Under the pieces are notes generated by a model. The model was not told the DNA's origin. It ran no database searches and was given only the letters and a program-made list of their open reading frames with translations. Below, piece after piece: positions 55,998-63,874 of a DNA stretch of 64,000 bases (the stretch's first letter is position 1; the number at the start of each line of letters is the position of its first letter). This stretch comes from Rhodospirillaceae bacterium SYSU D60007 (GTDB taxonomy: Bacteria; Pseudomonadota; Alphaproteobacteria; Reyranellales; Reyranellaceae). The stretch covers positions 1 to 64,000 of the forward strand of contig QOCQ01000020.1 in NCBI GenBank assembly GCA_003574685.1. Direction: 5' to 3'. The position numbers and the translations under genes were made by a program.

Positions 55998-57561
55998 GGC
56001 GAAGCCGAACCTTCGCAACCACCCCAAAGCCTATTCGTATCTCCGCTTCTCGACGCCGGAGCAAGCGAGAGGTGATAGCTACCGCCGACAGACTGCCCTT
56101 GCCGAGGAGTACGCCCTAAGACACGGCCTCGACCTCGACGACAGGCTCACGTTCAGAGACCTTGGCGTGTCCGCCTATCGTGGCCGCAACGTCGCCGAAG
56201 GGCGGCTTGCAGACTTCCTTGACGGGGTACGTTCAGGGGACATTGAGCGGGGCTCATTCCTGCTAGTCGAGAGCCTCGACCGCATCAGCAGGCAGACCGC
56301 AAGGAAAGCCCTTCGCACCTTGGAGAGCATCGTTGAGGAAGGCGTCACCGTCGTCACTCTCAGCGATGGCAAGCAGTACACCGAGGAGAGCCTCGACGCC
56401 GACCCGATGGCCTTGATCATGTCCATCCTCATCTTTGCGAGGGCGAACGAGGAGAGCACGACGAAGGCACGGCGGCTCAAAGCGGCATGGGAGAACAAGC
56501 GCAAGAGCGTCGGCAAGAAGCCCCTGACCGCTCGCACACCGGCATGGATCACGCTGACCAACGGCAAGTTGGTCGCTGACCCGAGGAAAGCGGCGGTAGT
56601 GCGTCGAGTGTTCAGCATGGCAGCGAAGGGGATCGGGCAGGAGGCCATCGCACGCAAGCTGAATGCTGATGGTGTCCGCACGTTCGGGAAGGCGAAGCAC
56701 TGGCAGAAATCGTATGTCGCCAAGCTGATCGGCAACCCGGCAGTGGTGGGCGACCTTGTGCCCCATGTCATCGACTACACCAGTGGCAGGAAGACCCGGA
56801 AGCCCCTAGAGCCTGTGCCCGGCTACTTCCCGCCAGTGATCGACAGGGACACGTTCAACGCCCTGCAACGGCCCCCTGTCGCCCTGACAGGCTCCGCCGA
56901 TGGCTCCCTCAATGGCACCACAAGGCGACCCAAGGGAATGATCCGCAACATGCTCGCTGGGCTCGCTCGCTGCCCAGTCTGCGGGGGCACGATGACGCGC
57001 GTGATGAAGGGCAATGGCGTTAAGGGTGGCAGGCCGAAGCTGGTCTGTGCCAAGGCCAAAGCAGGCGGCGGCTGTCAGTATCGGGCGGTAGACCTGGGCC
57101 GTGTCGAGGAGGCCATACTCGACAACCTCGACTACCTCCTAGGGTCCATGCCGTCAGGATCGAGGGGCCTAGACAAGGCCATCAGCGACACCGAGACGGC
57201 TCTCTCTGTGCTGCGTGATCAGGCCGCTGAGTTGGCCGAGGAGATCGCATCAGGGAACCGGAGTGAAGCTGTGCGAGTGAAGCTGGCGACCATCGAGGCT
57301 GAGATCGGCACCTTGGAGGAGCGTGAGAAGCTGTTGCTCGGGAGAGCCGCAGAGGCGTCACCTGCGAGCCTTGGGAAGCGAATGGAGGAGGTGGAGGTAG
57401 CCGCCAAGGCTCTCCGTCGAGGCGACGACAGGAGCCGCCTCAACACGGCTCTAAGGGGCCTGTGGGCGGGAGTGACGGTGGACTGGCGGCGTGGTGAGGT
57501 GATCGTGACGTGGCGTCATGGCGGGGAGAGCCGGGCCACGTATGCCATGCCTATCGAGTGA
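55975..57561 (+). CDS. Large serine recombinase (integrase)
   Basis: 528 aa. Catalytic domain with Ser26 in YLRFSTPEQ and the arginines in ESLDRISRQTAR. Recombinase domain about 185-300 (KAAVVRRVFSMAAKGIGQEAIARKLNADGVRTF). Zinc ribbon with Cys333, Cys336, Cys358, Cys367. Coiled coil about 398-455. This layout is that of phage and element integrases acting on attP/attB. It overlaps the truncated comM stop by 23 bases, with AAGGG before its ATG, so comM transcription could feed it. Confidence 0.95.
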   Translation: MSTRHGREAKPNLRNHPKAYSYLRFSTPEQARGDSYRRQTALAEEYALRHGLDLDDRLTFRDLGVSAYRGRNVAEGRLADFLDGVRSGDIERGSFLLVESLDRISRQTARKALRTLESIVEEGVTVVTLSDGKQYTEESLDADPMALIMSILIFARANEESTTKARRLKAAWENKRKSVGKKPLTARTPAWITLTNGKLVADPRKAAVVRRVFSMAAKGIGQEAIARKLNADGVRTFGKAKHWQKSYVAKLIGNPAVVGDLVPHVIDYTSGRKTRKPLEPVPGYFPPVIDRDTFNALQRPPVALTGSADGSLNGTTRRPKGMIRNMLAGLARCPVCGGTMTRVMKGNGVKGGRPKLVCAKAKAGGGCQYRAVDLGRVEEAILDNLDYLLGSMPSGSRGLDKAISDTETALSVLRDQAAELAEEIASGNRSEAVRVKLATIEAEIGTLEEREKLLLGRAAEASPASLGKRMEEVEVAAKALRRGDDRSRLNTALRGLWAGVTVDWRRGEVIVTWRHGGESRATYAMPIE

Positions 57562-57566
57562 CAGGC

Positions 57567-57779
57567 TCACCGCCCCCGAAGCCGCTCCCCGTTCCACTTC
57601 TGCCAGATTTCATCGACCGTCTCTGTGACGGCAACGCCATTGGCACCGGTGTCGCCGCTACTGGCCGGGAAGGTGATCCATGTCCCGGACCCGTGCGGCT
57701 CCATCGTCAGGGCGGCGTTGATGTTGACGGTTACTGGCCCGCCTTTAACGCGGTTGAGCTTGATCCAGAGAGCAGACAT
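57567..57779 (-). CDS. Small FlbD-like protein, candidate directionality factor
   Basis: 70 aa, MSALWIKLNRVKGGPVTVNI to NGERLRGR. The pattern IKLxRxxGxPVxVN, then TWITF and VTETVDEIW, resembles the small FlbD-like fold. GGGAGA precedes the ATG and a good promoter lies 36 bases upstream. It converges on the integrase gene (5 bases between stops). Position next to the integrase and opposite strand make it a candidate recombination directionality factor or repressor. This is inference. Confidence 0.65.
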   Translation of the reverse strand: MSALWIKLNRVKGGPVTVNINAALTMEPHGSGTWITFPASSGDTGANGVAVTETVDEIWQKWNGERLRGR

Positions 57780-57815
57780 GAAGCATCTCCCTTGCTGTTG
57801 GTCCTTCACGCCTAG

Positions 57816-57843
57816 ATTGTACCCTCGGATTTTTTTACCGCAA
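57816..57843 (-). promoter_or_regulatory. Promoter of the 70-aa FlbD-like gene
   Basis: On the minus strand TTGCGG (57838-57843), a 16-base spacer containing seven consecutive A, then TACAAT (57816-57821), 36 bases before the ATG. One of the best sigma-70-like pairs in the window. Confidence 0.6.
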
Positions 57844-58113
57844 ATTTTCCTGCGCCTAATTGATAGTAGGTGCGCGCGTCGTACCCCCGCCCGCGGACGC
57901 GGCGAGCCCTCGCTCACTTCTTCTTCAAAGTGTTAGCAGTGCTACGCCCCTCATTGAAACTTCCAATCTGAAATCTACAGCGCCAGCCGAGGTGACTGGC
58001 AAGGGCACCCTGCCCTGTTGTTCAAGGCCACTGCGTCACAACCTTCGCCACACGTCGAGGGCCAGCACAGGCACCATCGAAGGCCGCAACAGACTTGGCA
58101 TCTGATCACTTGC

Positions 58114-58163
58114 TTGACAGCCATGCGAGAGGTCGTGTAAAACCTCGATATGTTCGTTTCGAG
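58114..58163 (+). promoter_or_regulatory. Promoter and dyads of the small serine recombinase gene
   Basis: TTGACA (58114-58119), 17 bases, GTAAAA (58137-58142), 30 bases before the ATG. Overlapping inverted repeats GAGGT-N8-ACCTC and CCTCG-N12-CGAGG cover the -10 region and leader. They could be operators or binding sites for the recombinase itself. Confidence 0.5.
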
Positions 58164-58172
58164 GAAATACAC

Positions 58173-58838
58173 ATGACCAAATTCGTCGCCTATCTCAGGG
58201 TTTCAACTCAGCGTCAGGGCAAGAGTGGCCTGGGGCTCGATGCCCAGCGTGAGGCCGTGCGAGCGTTCGTGGCGTCGAGGGCGGGCAAGATCATCGCGCC
58301 TGAGTTCGTCGAGGTAGAGACGGGCAAGAACAATGATCGGCCGCAGCTAGCCAAGGCACTCGCACGTTGCAGGGCGACAGGCGCAACGTTGGTGGTCGCC
58401 AAGCTGGACAGGCTGTCGAGGAATGCAGCGTTCCTCCTCACGCTCAAAGAGGCTGGCGTACCTGTCGCCGCTGCCGACATGCCCGAACTGACAACCATCA
58501 CCTTCGGCATCCTCGCAGTGGTCGCCCAGCACGAGCGTGAAGCGATCAGCGATAGGACGACGAAGGCACTTGCAGCGGCCCGAGCGAGGGGAGTGAAGCT
58601 GGGCAATCCGAACGGTGCAGCGAACCTTGTTCCGGGTGCCGGCACTGAGGGCGCGATGGAAGCGGCCAAGGTGTTCGCGAAGGGTTTGATTGGGATGGTG
58701 GAGGAGATGGAGGGTGAGGGTCTATCGCTCAACTCCATCGCCCGGCGCTTCAACGAGGAGGGTATCAGGTCGAGGAGAGGAGGAGCATGGACGGCGAGAG
58801 CGATCCTCAATCTGAAGGCACAGGCAGAGGCCCGCTAG
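58173..58838 (+). CDS. Small serine recombinase (resolvase/invertase type)
   Basis: 221 aa. Catalytic Ser11 in YLRVSTQRQG, arginines in KLDRLSR, E-helix region FGILAVVAQHEREAISDRTTKALAAARARG, and a C-terminal HTH (GLSLNSIARRFNEEGIRSRRGGAWTARAILN). Size fits resolvases, invertases and short phage recombinases, which act without the zinc ribbon of large integrases. GAGGAAA before the ATG at 58173. Partner DNA sites are not proven. The repeat array just downstream is a candidate. Confidence 0.92.
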   Translation: MTKFVAYLRVSTQRQGKSGLGLDAQREAVRAFVASRAGKIIAPEFVEVETGKNNDRPQLAKALARCRATGATLVVAKLDRLSRNAAFLLTLKEAGVPVAAADMPELTTITFGILAVVAQHEREAISDRTTKALAAARARGVKLGNPNGAANLVPGAGTEGAMEAAKVFAKGLIGMVEEMEGEGLSLNSIARRFNEEGIRSRRGGAWTARAILNLKAQAEAR

Positions 58839-59359
58839 AGAGCCCTGTGTCGGCCGGCCACAAAACCTGCCGTTTCAGATAGAGAGAGGCGAGACAACAA
58901 AGGTTGCCGTTACAGAGGATAGAGAGCCGCTGGATAGGTCCGGTTCGTGACCGTCTGACCACAAACCCCGCAGCATAGAAGGACCAGAGTGCTCGCTTTG
59001 TGCAGTCGAGGTGATCATTACCACAAACCCACTCGCTGAGAAGGACTAGAGACGCTCGGGCGCTGGGCTGACCATAAAGGTCCCAGCCTAGAAGGACCAG
59101 AGACGCTCGGGCCGGACCACTAACGACTGGGCTAGTGAAGAACCCTGAGACGCCGGCTGGAATATTCGGCCGTTCGTGTCCGGGCGACTGTCCTTTCATG
59201 GGGGCCTAGCTGGCCCTACCAACACACGCCATCCGCCACGCCATCCGCCCGCCAAGCCGCGCCATAGAGCGCTCGCATGCGCTCGCTAGGCCGGCGCTAG
59301 GGCACCATCACAACCACCTTCACACGCCCTGCAAGTGGCCCTTGCGGGAAGGAGAACGC
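58839..59359. other. Non-coding region of the element between recombinase and helicase genes
   Basis: 521 bases. The first 300 hold six degenerate repeats (see next entry). The rest has direct repeats CGCCATCCGC (59228-59249 area), the dyad GAGCG-CTCGCATG-CGCTC near 59267-59284, CTAGGCCGGCGCTAG and a small hairpin GCAAG-N4-CTTGC right before the helicase ribosome site. It looks like an origin or control region. Confidence 0.6.
58858..59160. repeat. Array of six degenerate tandem repeats, possible iterons
   Basis: Units begin at about 58858, 58894, 58958, 59020, 59071 and 59116, spaced 36 to 64 bases. Consensus is ACCACAAACC, a variable dozen bases, then AGAAGGACCAGAGACGCTCG. Units three to five are clearest, and the others keep ACCAC/ACAAA and AGAG. 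The fifth unit has internal GGTCC/GGACC complementarity. Located upstream of a helicase-like gene, they may be iterons of a replication origin. Alternatives are recombinase sites or structured RNA. Confidence 0.55.
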
Positions 59360-61432
59360 ATGTCTGACAGCATCGCCCAGCGCGTCCACCAAGACGCCAT
59401 CCGCACCCTGCGACACCGCATGGTGACGGACTTCGACAACACCCTATCGGACAGCCACGACCGCGCCCTGTCGCTGATGCTCGAAGGCATGGTGAGCCAA
59501 GCATTCCAGATCGAGACCGGAAGACTGGCCTATCCCCTGCCCTGCGGGGCCGGCAAAACTCAGGGTGTGGTCGCCCTCGTGCGAGCCCTGCACGGTGTCG
59601 GTGAGGAAGTTGGCCAGCCCTTCTGCGGCCGTTCCCTGCTGGTCGCTCAGAACCAGATCGAGGCACTGATCACCCTGTACAACGACCTGATCAAGGCCGG
59701 GGTGCCGGCGGCTGCTGTGGGTCTGGTCTATTCCGGGGAGCCCAGGTCCGTCCTGCCCACCACCGAGAACGACCGCCGCCCGGTCCTGCTGGTGAGCCAT
59801 GAGCGGGTTCGGGGTACAGGTGATGCCGGGAAGTGGGATGCAGTGACACAGTACCGGCCAAGGTTTGCCTCAAGTCGGCCGAAGTCACGTCAAGAAGATT
59901 TAATGACCCCAACCCTCCCATTATTAGGGCAAGTGTCATTAACACGGACCCGAGAGGGACCGCGTGACTTGCTCATCTGGGACGAGGTTCTACTCAGTAC
60001 CCATGCCTTCTCGATCACCACCGAGGCAGCCGCCGGGGTGACCGGGTGGGTAACGTCCAGCGCCAAGGAAAGCAGCCGTCCGTACCGCCGGGAGTGTGCC
60101 GCCTACATTGCCGAGTGCTGGTCCCTGATCGACGCCGAACGGAACCGTCAGGTGGCCGGCGAGAGGCCCCGGGCGGTGATCCTGCCGACCATCCCCGAGG
60201 GGCTCCAGCAAGCCTATCTGGACGCGTTCAAGCACCTATCGAAGGGTGATACGAGCGTGTTCCGAACCCTTGTCGAGATGCACGGCATGGCCGCCCGGTT
60301 CACCTTCGTGAAGGACCCGCAAGCTGAGAACAACACGGCCGGGATGGTGTCGTTCGAGGTGGCCGTACCAGATGCCCATGAGAACATCGCCATCCTCGAC
60401 GCAGGCCACGCCGTCAATCGGCTGGTCGCCCTCGACAAGAGGATAGGCTACGCAGTCGGGTTCGGTGAGAAGGGCGTGATCACTGGCAAGGACACGTTCG
60501 CTCCAGTGAAGACCTTCGAGACGCTCACCATCCACACCGCCTATGGCTCCAGTGGCAGGGAGAGCACTGAGAAGGACTGGGCCTCCGACCAAGATCGACA
60601 AGCACCTCGGGAAGTGGTCGACGCCATCAAGAGCATCCCCGAGAACGAGCACATCCTGATATGGACGTTCAAGCCGGATAGCTGGCGCAAGGACCTGCCG
60701 AAGCTGATCAAGGATAGGCTACTCCGGGCTGGTGTCGATCCCAACGCCAAGCTGCCAGACCCGAAGCATCCCGATGACCGCACCAAGGATCGCCCTCGCA
60801 TCACCATCGAGACCTTCGGGCGGCATGTCGGACACAACAACTGGGCTCACGTCGAGAACGTGTTGTTCGCTGGCGTCCTGCAACGCGACAGGTTCGACCT
60901 CCTCGCGAGCAGCATGGCTCAGGTTCGGAACATCCTCACCGATGGTCGAGACCTGATCCCGGTGTCGGAAGTCAGCCGAGGCGAAGTCGCTGGCGTTCTC
61001 GTCCAAGCGATCAACCGTGGTCGATGCCGATACACCGACAACGGCACTGCGAGGCCAATGAAGGTGTGGCTCAGGCACAACGACAGGCACATTCGAGAGG
61101 AGTTGAACAAGCTCCTGCCGGGTGCTCAGTGGGTGAAGTGGTACGGCTCAGAAGGTCGAGGCGACAAGATCGACAGCATTGCAACGAAGATCAAAGAAGC
61201 GCTGTTGAGCCTGCCGGCGGACGTGGTGTCGATCAGCGCCCGCAAGCTGAAACAGACGGCTGGCTTAGAGAACGTACCGAACCAGACCTTCATCAAGGCA
61301 CGCGATCAACTCGACTTGGCCAGCATGGGCTGGTCCCTCGACGGACGTTCGTTCGTCCGCTCAGCACAGCACCACGGCTTCCGAGACGAAGCGGCGCTAG
61401 ACGCTGCCGAGACGCTTTCAGAAGCCGCCTAA
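59360..61432 (+). CDS. P-loop helicase-like protein, putative element replicase
   Basis: 690 aa. Walker A PCGAGKT at 61-67, a motif-Ia-like segment SLLVAQNQIEALITLYNDL, VLLVSHERV, and Walker B DLLIWDE at 203-209 place it with superfamily 1/2 helicase-like ATPases. The C-terminal half (HILIWTFKPDSWRKDLPK; HVGHNNWAHVENVLFAGVLQRDRFD; VLVQAINRGRCR) resembles a second RecA-like lobe with an arginine-rich end. The C-terminus could be DNA-binding. A GGAAGGAG ribosome site favours the ATG at 59360 over the TTG at 59342. No primase motif is seen. Confidence 0.72.
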   Translation: MSDSIAQRVHQDAIRTLRHRMVTDFDNTLSDSHDRALSLMLEGMVSQAFQIETGRLAYPLPCGAGKTQGVVALVRALHGVGEEVGQPFCGRSLLVAQNQIEALITLYNDLIKAGVPAAAVGLVYSGEPRSVLPTTENDRRPVLLVSHERVRGTGDAGKWDAVTQYRPRFASSRPKSRQEDLMTPTLPLLGQVSLTRTREGPRDLLIWDEVLLSTHAFSITTEAAAGVTGWVTSSAKESSRPYRRECAAYIAECWSLIDAERNRQVAGERPRAVILPTIPEGLQQAYLDAFKHLSKGDTSVFRTLVEMHGMAARFTFVKDPQAENNTAGMVSFEVAVPDAHENIAILDAGHAVNRLVALDKRIGYAVGFGEKGVITGKDTFAPVKTFETLTIHTAYGSSGRESTEKDWASDQDRQAPREVVDAIKSIPENEHILIWTFKPDSWRKDLPKLIKDRLLRAGVDPNAKLPDPKHPDDRTKDRPRITIETFGRHVGHNNWAHVENVLFAGVLQRDRFDLLASSMAQVRNILTDGRDLIPVSEVSRGEVAGVLVQAINRGRCRYTDNGTARPMKVWLRHNDRHIREELNKLLPGAQWVKWYGSEGRGDKIDSIATKIKEALLSLPADVVSISARKLKQTAGLENVPNQTFIKARDQLDLASMGWSLDGRSFVRSAQHHGFRDEAALDAAETLSEAA

Positions 61433-61458
61433 CCCGACTCAACCTCAACCTACCGCAA

Positions 61459-61483
61459 GGGCCGCCTCAGTGCGGCTCTTTCC
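61459..61483 (+). terminator. Weak terminator after the helicase-like gene
   Basis: GCCGC-CTCAGT-GCGGC (61461-61476) followed by TCTTTCC. A short stem with a poor T run, so perhaps only attenuating transcription into the endonuclease gene. Confidence 0.35.
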
Positions 61484-61500
61484 ATTTGGAGCAATAGCAA

Positions 61501-62070
61501 GTGAGCAAAGAAGAACGCTGGGCCGCAGTGCCCGGCTATGAGAACGCATACGCCGTGTCAGATCGCGGTCGAGTGATGAGCCTTCCGAGGGCGGACAGCA
61601 GGGGCCAGCGTGTAGATGGCCGCATCCTGAAGCCGGGCCGCAATCTGAAAGGCTACCTGCATGTCAACCTATGCAACGACGGCAAGGTGCGCGCGCACAT
61701 GGTTCATCGCCTCGTGATGCTGGCCTTCATCGGTCCCTGCCCGGCCGGAATGGAAGTCTGCCACAACAATGGCAACCCCGCCGATAATCGGCTCGGGAAT
61801 CTCCGCTACGACACGCGCAAGGCCAACGCCGCCGACAGGATCAAGCATGGCACGCATGGTTTGAAGCTGACCGCCGACGACGTGGACGAAATCCGCCGCC
61901 TGCGTGCGTGTGGTCTAACTCAGCAGGTGATCGCGGCCCGCTTTGGCATCAGCAGAATGGCCATCAGCCTCATCCTCCTAGGGAAGCGCTGGGCGCACAC
62001 GATGCCTAAGCGACCCCTCGACCTGCATATCCACCCCACACCAACAGAGATGATCGAGACAATTCGATGA
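61501..62070 (+). CDS. NUMOD4/HNH homing-type endonuclease
   Basis: 189 aa with GTG start. NUMOD4 motif (ERWAAVPGYENAYAVSDRGRVMSLPR, residues 6-30). HNH core MVHRLVMLAFIGPCPAGMEVCHNNGNPADNRLGNLRYDT (67-105) with His69, His88, Asn89 and Asn97. C-terminal HTH (residues 135-165: GLTQQVIAARFGISRMAISLI) for DNA recognition. Such enzymes are frequent selfish passengers of phages. Its stop overlaps the next start (ATGA). Confidence 0.9.
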   Translation: MSKEERWAAVPGYENAYAVSDRGRVMSLPRADSRGQRVDGRILKPGRNLKGYLHVNLCNDGKVRAHMVHRLVMLAFIGPCPAGMEVCHNNGNPADNRLGNLRYDTRKANAADRIKHGTHGLKLTADDVDEIRRLRACGLTQQVIAARFGISRMAISLILLGKRWAHTMPKRPLDLHIHPTPTEMIETIR

Positions 62071-62396
62071 CTACCGAAACCGAAAGCAAGACCAAAACCT
62101 GCCGCTACTGCCACGCCGAACTGATCGTAGGAGTGAACTACTGCCCCTCATACGCCCGCGACGGGAAACGTAGGTGCCGATCCTGTGACCGCGAAAAGGG
62201 CCGTCGGTATCGCAAGCAGTACGCTGCCGAAATCACCGAGCGCACCCGCACCAACTGGCGACTGGCCCGCGAAGTGAAGAAGCAGCCGTACCTCTTGGCC
62301 CAACTGCTGGCGAAGATCGAGGCCAACGCAGAGGAGGAGTTAGCGGAGACGAACGTGCCTGATACCGACAGCATGCTCCGCCCTTCATTCGACTAA
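62067..62396 (+). CDS. Small zinc-knuckle protein
   Basis: 109 aa. CRYC (Cys12, Cys15) and CRSC (Cys37, Cys40) enclose NYCPSYARDGKR, followed by a basic helix (DREKGRRYRKQYAAEITERTRTNWRLAREVKK). This resembles the zinc-finger part of phage endonuclease-VII-like and HNH proteins but lacks their catalytic segment. Nucleic-acid binding is likely. It is coupled by overlap to genes on both sides. Confidence 0.7.
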   Translation: MTTETESKTKTCRYCHAELIVGVNYCPSYARDGKRRCRSCDREKGRRYRKQYAAEITERTRTNWRLAREVKKQPYLLAQLLAKIEANAEEELAETNVPDTDSMLRPSFD

Positions 62397-62743
62397 TGGC
62401 GACCTTCCGTCCACTCATCCTAGCCGCCTCAACACCCATCACTGGCCCGTGGTGTGAAACCCATCCGAACCTTATCGGCTGCGGCGGGAAAGCCGGCATA
62501 GAGATCACCTCGACTGACATCACCCTGCAACCATCCGCCGTCGTCCTGATCGAAGGGACCGACCGACGAACCTCTCAACGCTACCTGCTGGCACGCGTTG
62601 AGAAGCCCGAACCAACGCCCGCGCCCGAACCCTCCTCCTATTCGGACCGAGGGGTAATCCTGATGATGCCGTACATGCGCTGCGTGGTCCTTAGCATTGG
62701 GCCACACACCCGCGTGTCGGCATTCGTTCAACGCCCATACTAA
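62396..62743 (+). CDS. Unknown element protein
   Basis: 115 aa, MATFRPLILAASTPITGP to HTRVSAFVQRPY. Mostly beta-strand-like with a central proline-rich linker (EKPEPTPAPEPSS). No motif recognised. The start overlaps the previous stop by one base, so it is part of a translationally coupled unit with the endonuclease and zinc-knuckle genes. Confidence 0.6.
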   Translation: MATFRPLILAASTPITGPWCETHPNLIGCGGKAGIEITSTDITLQPSAVVLIEGTDRRTSQRYLLARVEKPEPTPAPEPSSYSDRGVILMMPYMRCVVLSIGPHTRVSAFVQRPY

Positions 62744-62761
62744 CCAAAGGAAACAACGACA

Positions 62762-63793
62762 ATGACCAACAGCAACGACGGCTGGTACAGCGCCCGGCCG
62801 GAAGACATCGCTGCCGCAGAGGCCGCATTTGACAACCCAGTGCCCAACAGCATCGCCCAACCGACACGCGCCAAGGCTGACACCTTCAGTGGCAGCGGCG
62901 GTTGGATGACGGCAGACGGCTTCAAGCCTGACATCAGCGCAGGCTGGCACGGCCCGAATGACGTTCGTGCCCCGGAATACTCGCTCCTCGACACCGCTCG
63001 CACCCCGTCAGGTGCCACGCTCAACCGCGCTCCGCACTACGACGACAGCGTGGACATCCCGGGCGAAGGTCGGACTTCGATTGACGCTGCGGTGGCCCGT
63101 GGCTTCCTGCGTATCGACGCGCAAGGGAACGTCGTGGAGACGGAAGCGGCCCGCGCTCTCTTTGCGAGGATGCAGCGCCCTTTCGATGATGGGCGTGCAA
63201 GCGGCCCTCAACAGCAGCAGACCCAGCAGCAGCAGGACACCGACAAGCAGGATGCACCGGCACCCGTCGAGGCCCTTCCAACGGACGCTGAGAACGTGAT
63301 GCAGGAGGCCGTGAAGCACCTCTCGCCATCCGCCGCAGATGCCATTGCAGCGCACGTCATGACAGACGGTGAAGTGCCTCAGTCAATCCTCAACGCCCTC
63401 GCCTCTAAGCTGGGATGCGAACCGGATCAGGCACAGGCGAAGCTGTCCACCCTGACTAACGCCCTCGAACAGCAGGCCGTGTCGAAGATGGCCACGCTCG
63501 GGCTGGAAGGTAGCGAGGTCGCAGACTGGGCTCGGCAGCATGCGCCGGAAGCGTTCGCCAAGGCCGTCGAGGCTCACTGGAAGAACGGCAGCACGTCCGG
63601 CTATCGAGCCCTCGCGAAGGACTTCGCCCTGTCCCTAGAGAAGACGCCCGAGGGTCGTCAGGACCTTCTCAGCAGCGAATTGCCGAAGGGGTATTCGTGG
63701 GTGCAGAGCGGCAACCGTGTCGGCATCCGCTTCCCGGACGGCTCGACCCATGGTTTTCAGGAACTGATAAGGGAGGGAAAGATCAAGGTCTAA
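62762..63793 (+). CDS. Unknown element protein with Gln-rich linker
   Basis: 343 aa. N-terminal 120 residues (MTNSNDGWYSARPEDIAAAE; DIPGEGRTSIDAAVARGFLRID), a Gln/Asp-rich linker (QQQQTQQQQDTDKQ, about 152-165), and an all-helical acidic C-domain (ENVMQEAVKHLSPSAADAIAAHV; VADWARQHAPEAFAKAVEAHWKNG) ending SGNRVGIRFPDGSTHGFQELIREGKIKV. The architecture recalls phage scaffold or internal proteins, but no family is certain. AAAGGAAA before the ATG. Last gene of the element. Confidence 0.7.
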   Translation: MTNSNDGWYSARPEDIAAAEAAFDNPVPNSIAQPTRAKADTFSGSGGWMTADGFKPDISAGWHGPNDVRAPEYSLLDTARTPSGATLNRAPHYDDSVDIPGEGRTSIDAAVARGFLRIDAQGNVVETEAARALFARMQRPFDDGRASGPQQQQTQQQQDTDKQDAPAPVEALPTDAENVMQEAVKHLSPSAADAIAAHVMTDGEVPQSILNALASKLGCEPDQAQAKLSTLTNALEQQAVSKMATLGLEGSEVADWARQHAPEAFAKAVEAHWKNGSTSGYRALAKDFALSLEKTPEGRQDLLSSELPKGYSWVQSGNRVGIRFPDGSTHGFQELIREGKIKV

Positions 63794-63824
63794 CAGTCAA
63801 TCTACATCCATGGTCAAGCAACGC

Positions 63825-63868
63825 GAGAGCCGGTCAGTCCTTCGGGGCTGGCCGGTATCTCTTTTTTT
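63825..63868 (+). terminator. Strong rho-independent terminator at the element's right end
   Basis: Stem GAGA-CCGG-CAG pairing with CTG-CCGG-TCTC across a TCCTTCGGGG loop, followed by seven T (63862-63868). It closes the element operon 28 bases before attR and keeps its transcripts out of the comM 3-prime part. Confidence 0.88.
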
Positions 63869-63874
63869 GCCCAT

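Larger units (their letters stand above)
57780..58172. other. Divergent control region between small gene and second recombinase
   Basis: 393 bases with no convincing gene. It holds a minus-strand promoter (57816-57843) for the 70-aa gene, an unusually AT-rich run near 57830-57860, and a plus-strand promoter with inverted repeats (58114-58163) for the small serine recombinase. Likely the control hub of the element. Confidence 0.6.

Noticed and set aside
57583-58172. Additional genes in the 57780-58172 gap
   Set aside because: Short frames here lack ribosome sites and overlap the promoters. The 116-codon version of the minus-strand gene extends into the AT-rich promoter and is replaced by the 70-codon start.
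58858-59160. CRISPR array
   Set aside because: Repeats are degenerate, spacing is irregular, units are not separated by unique spacers of constant length, and there are no cas genes.
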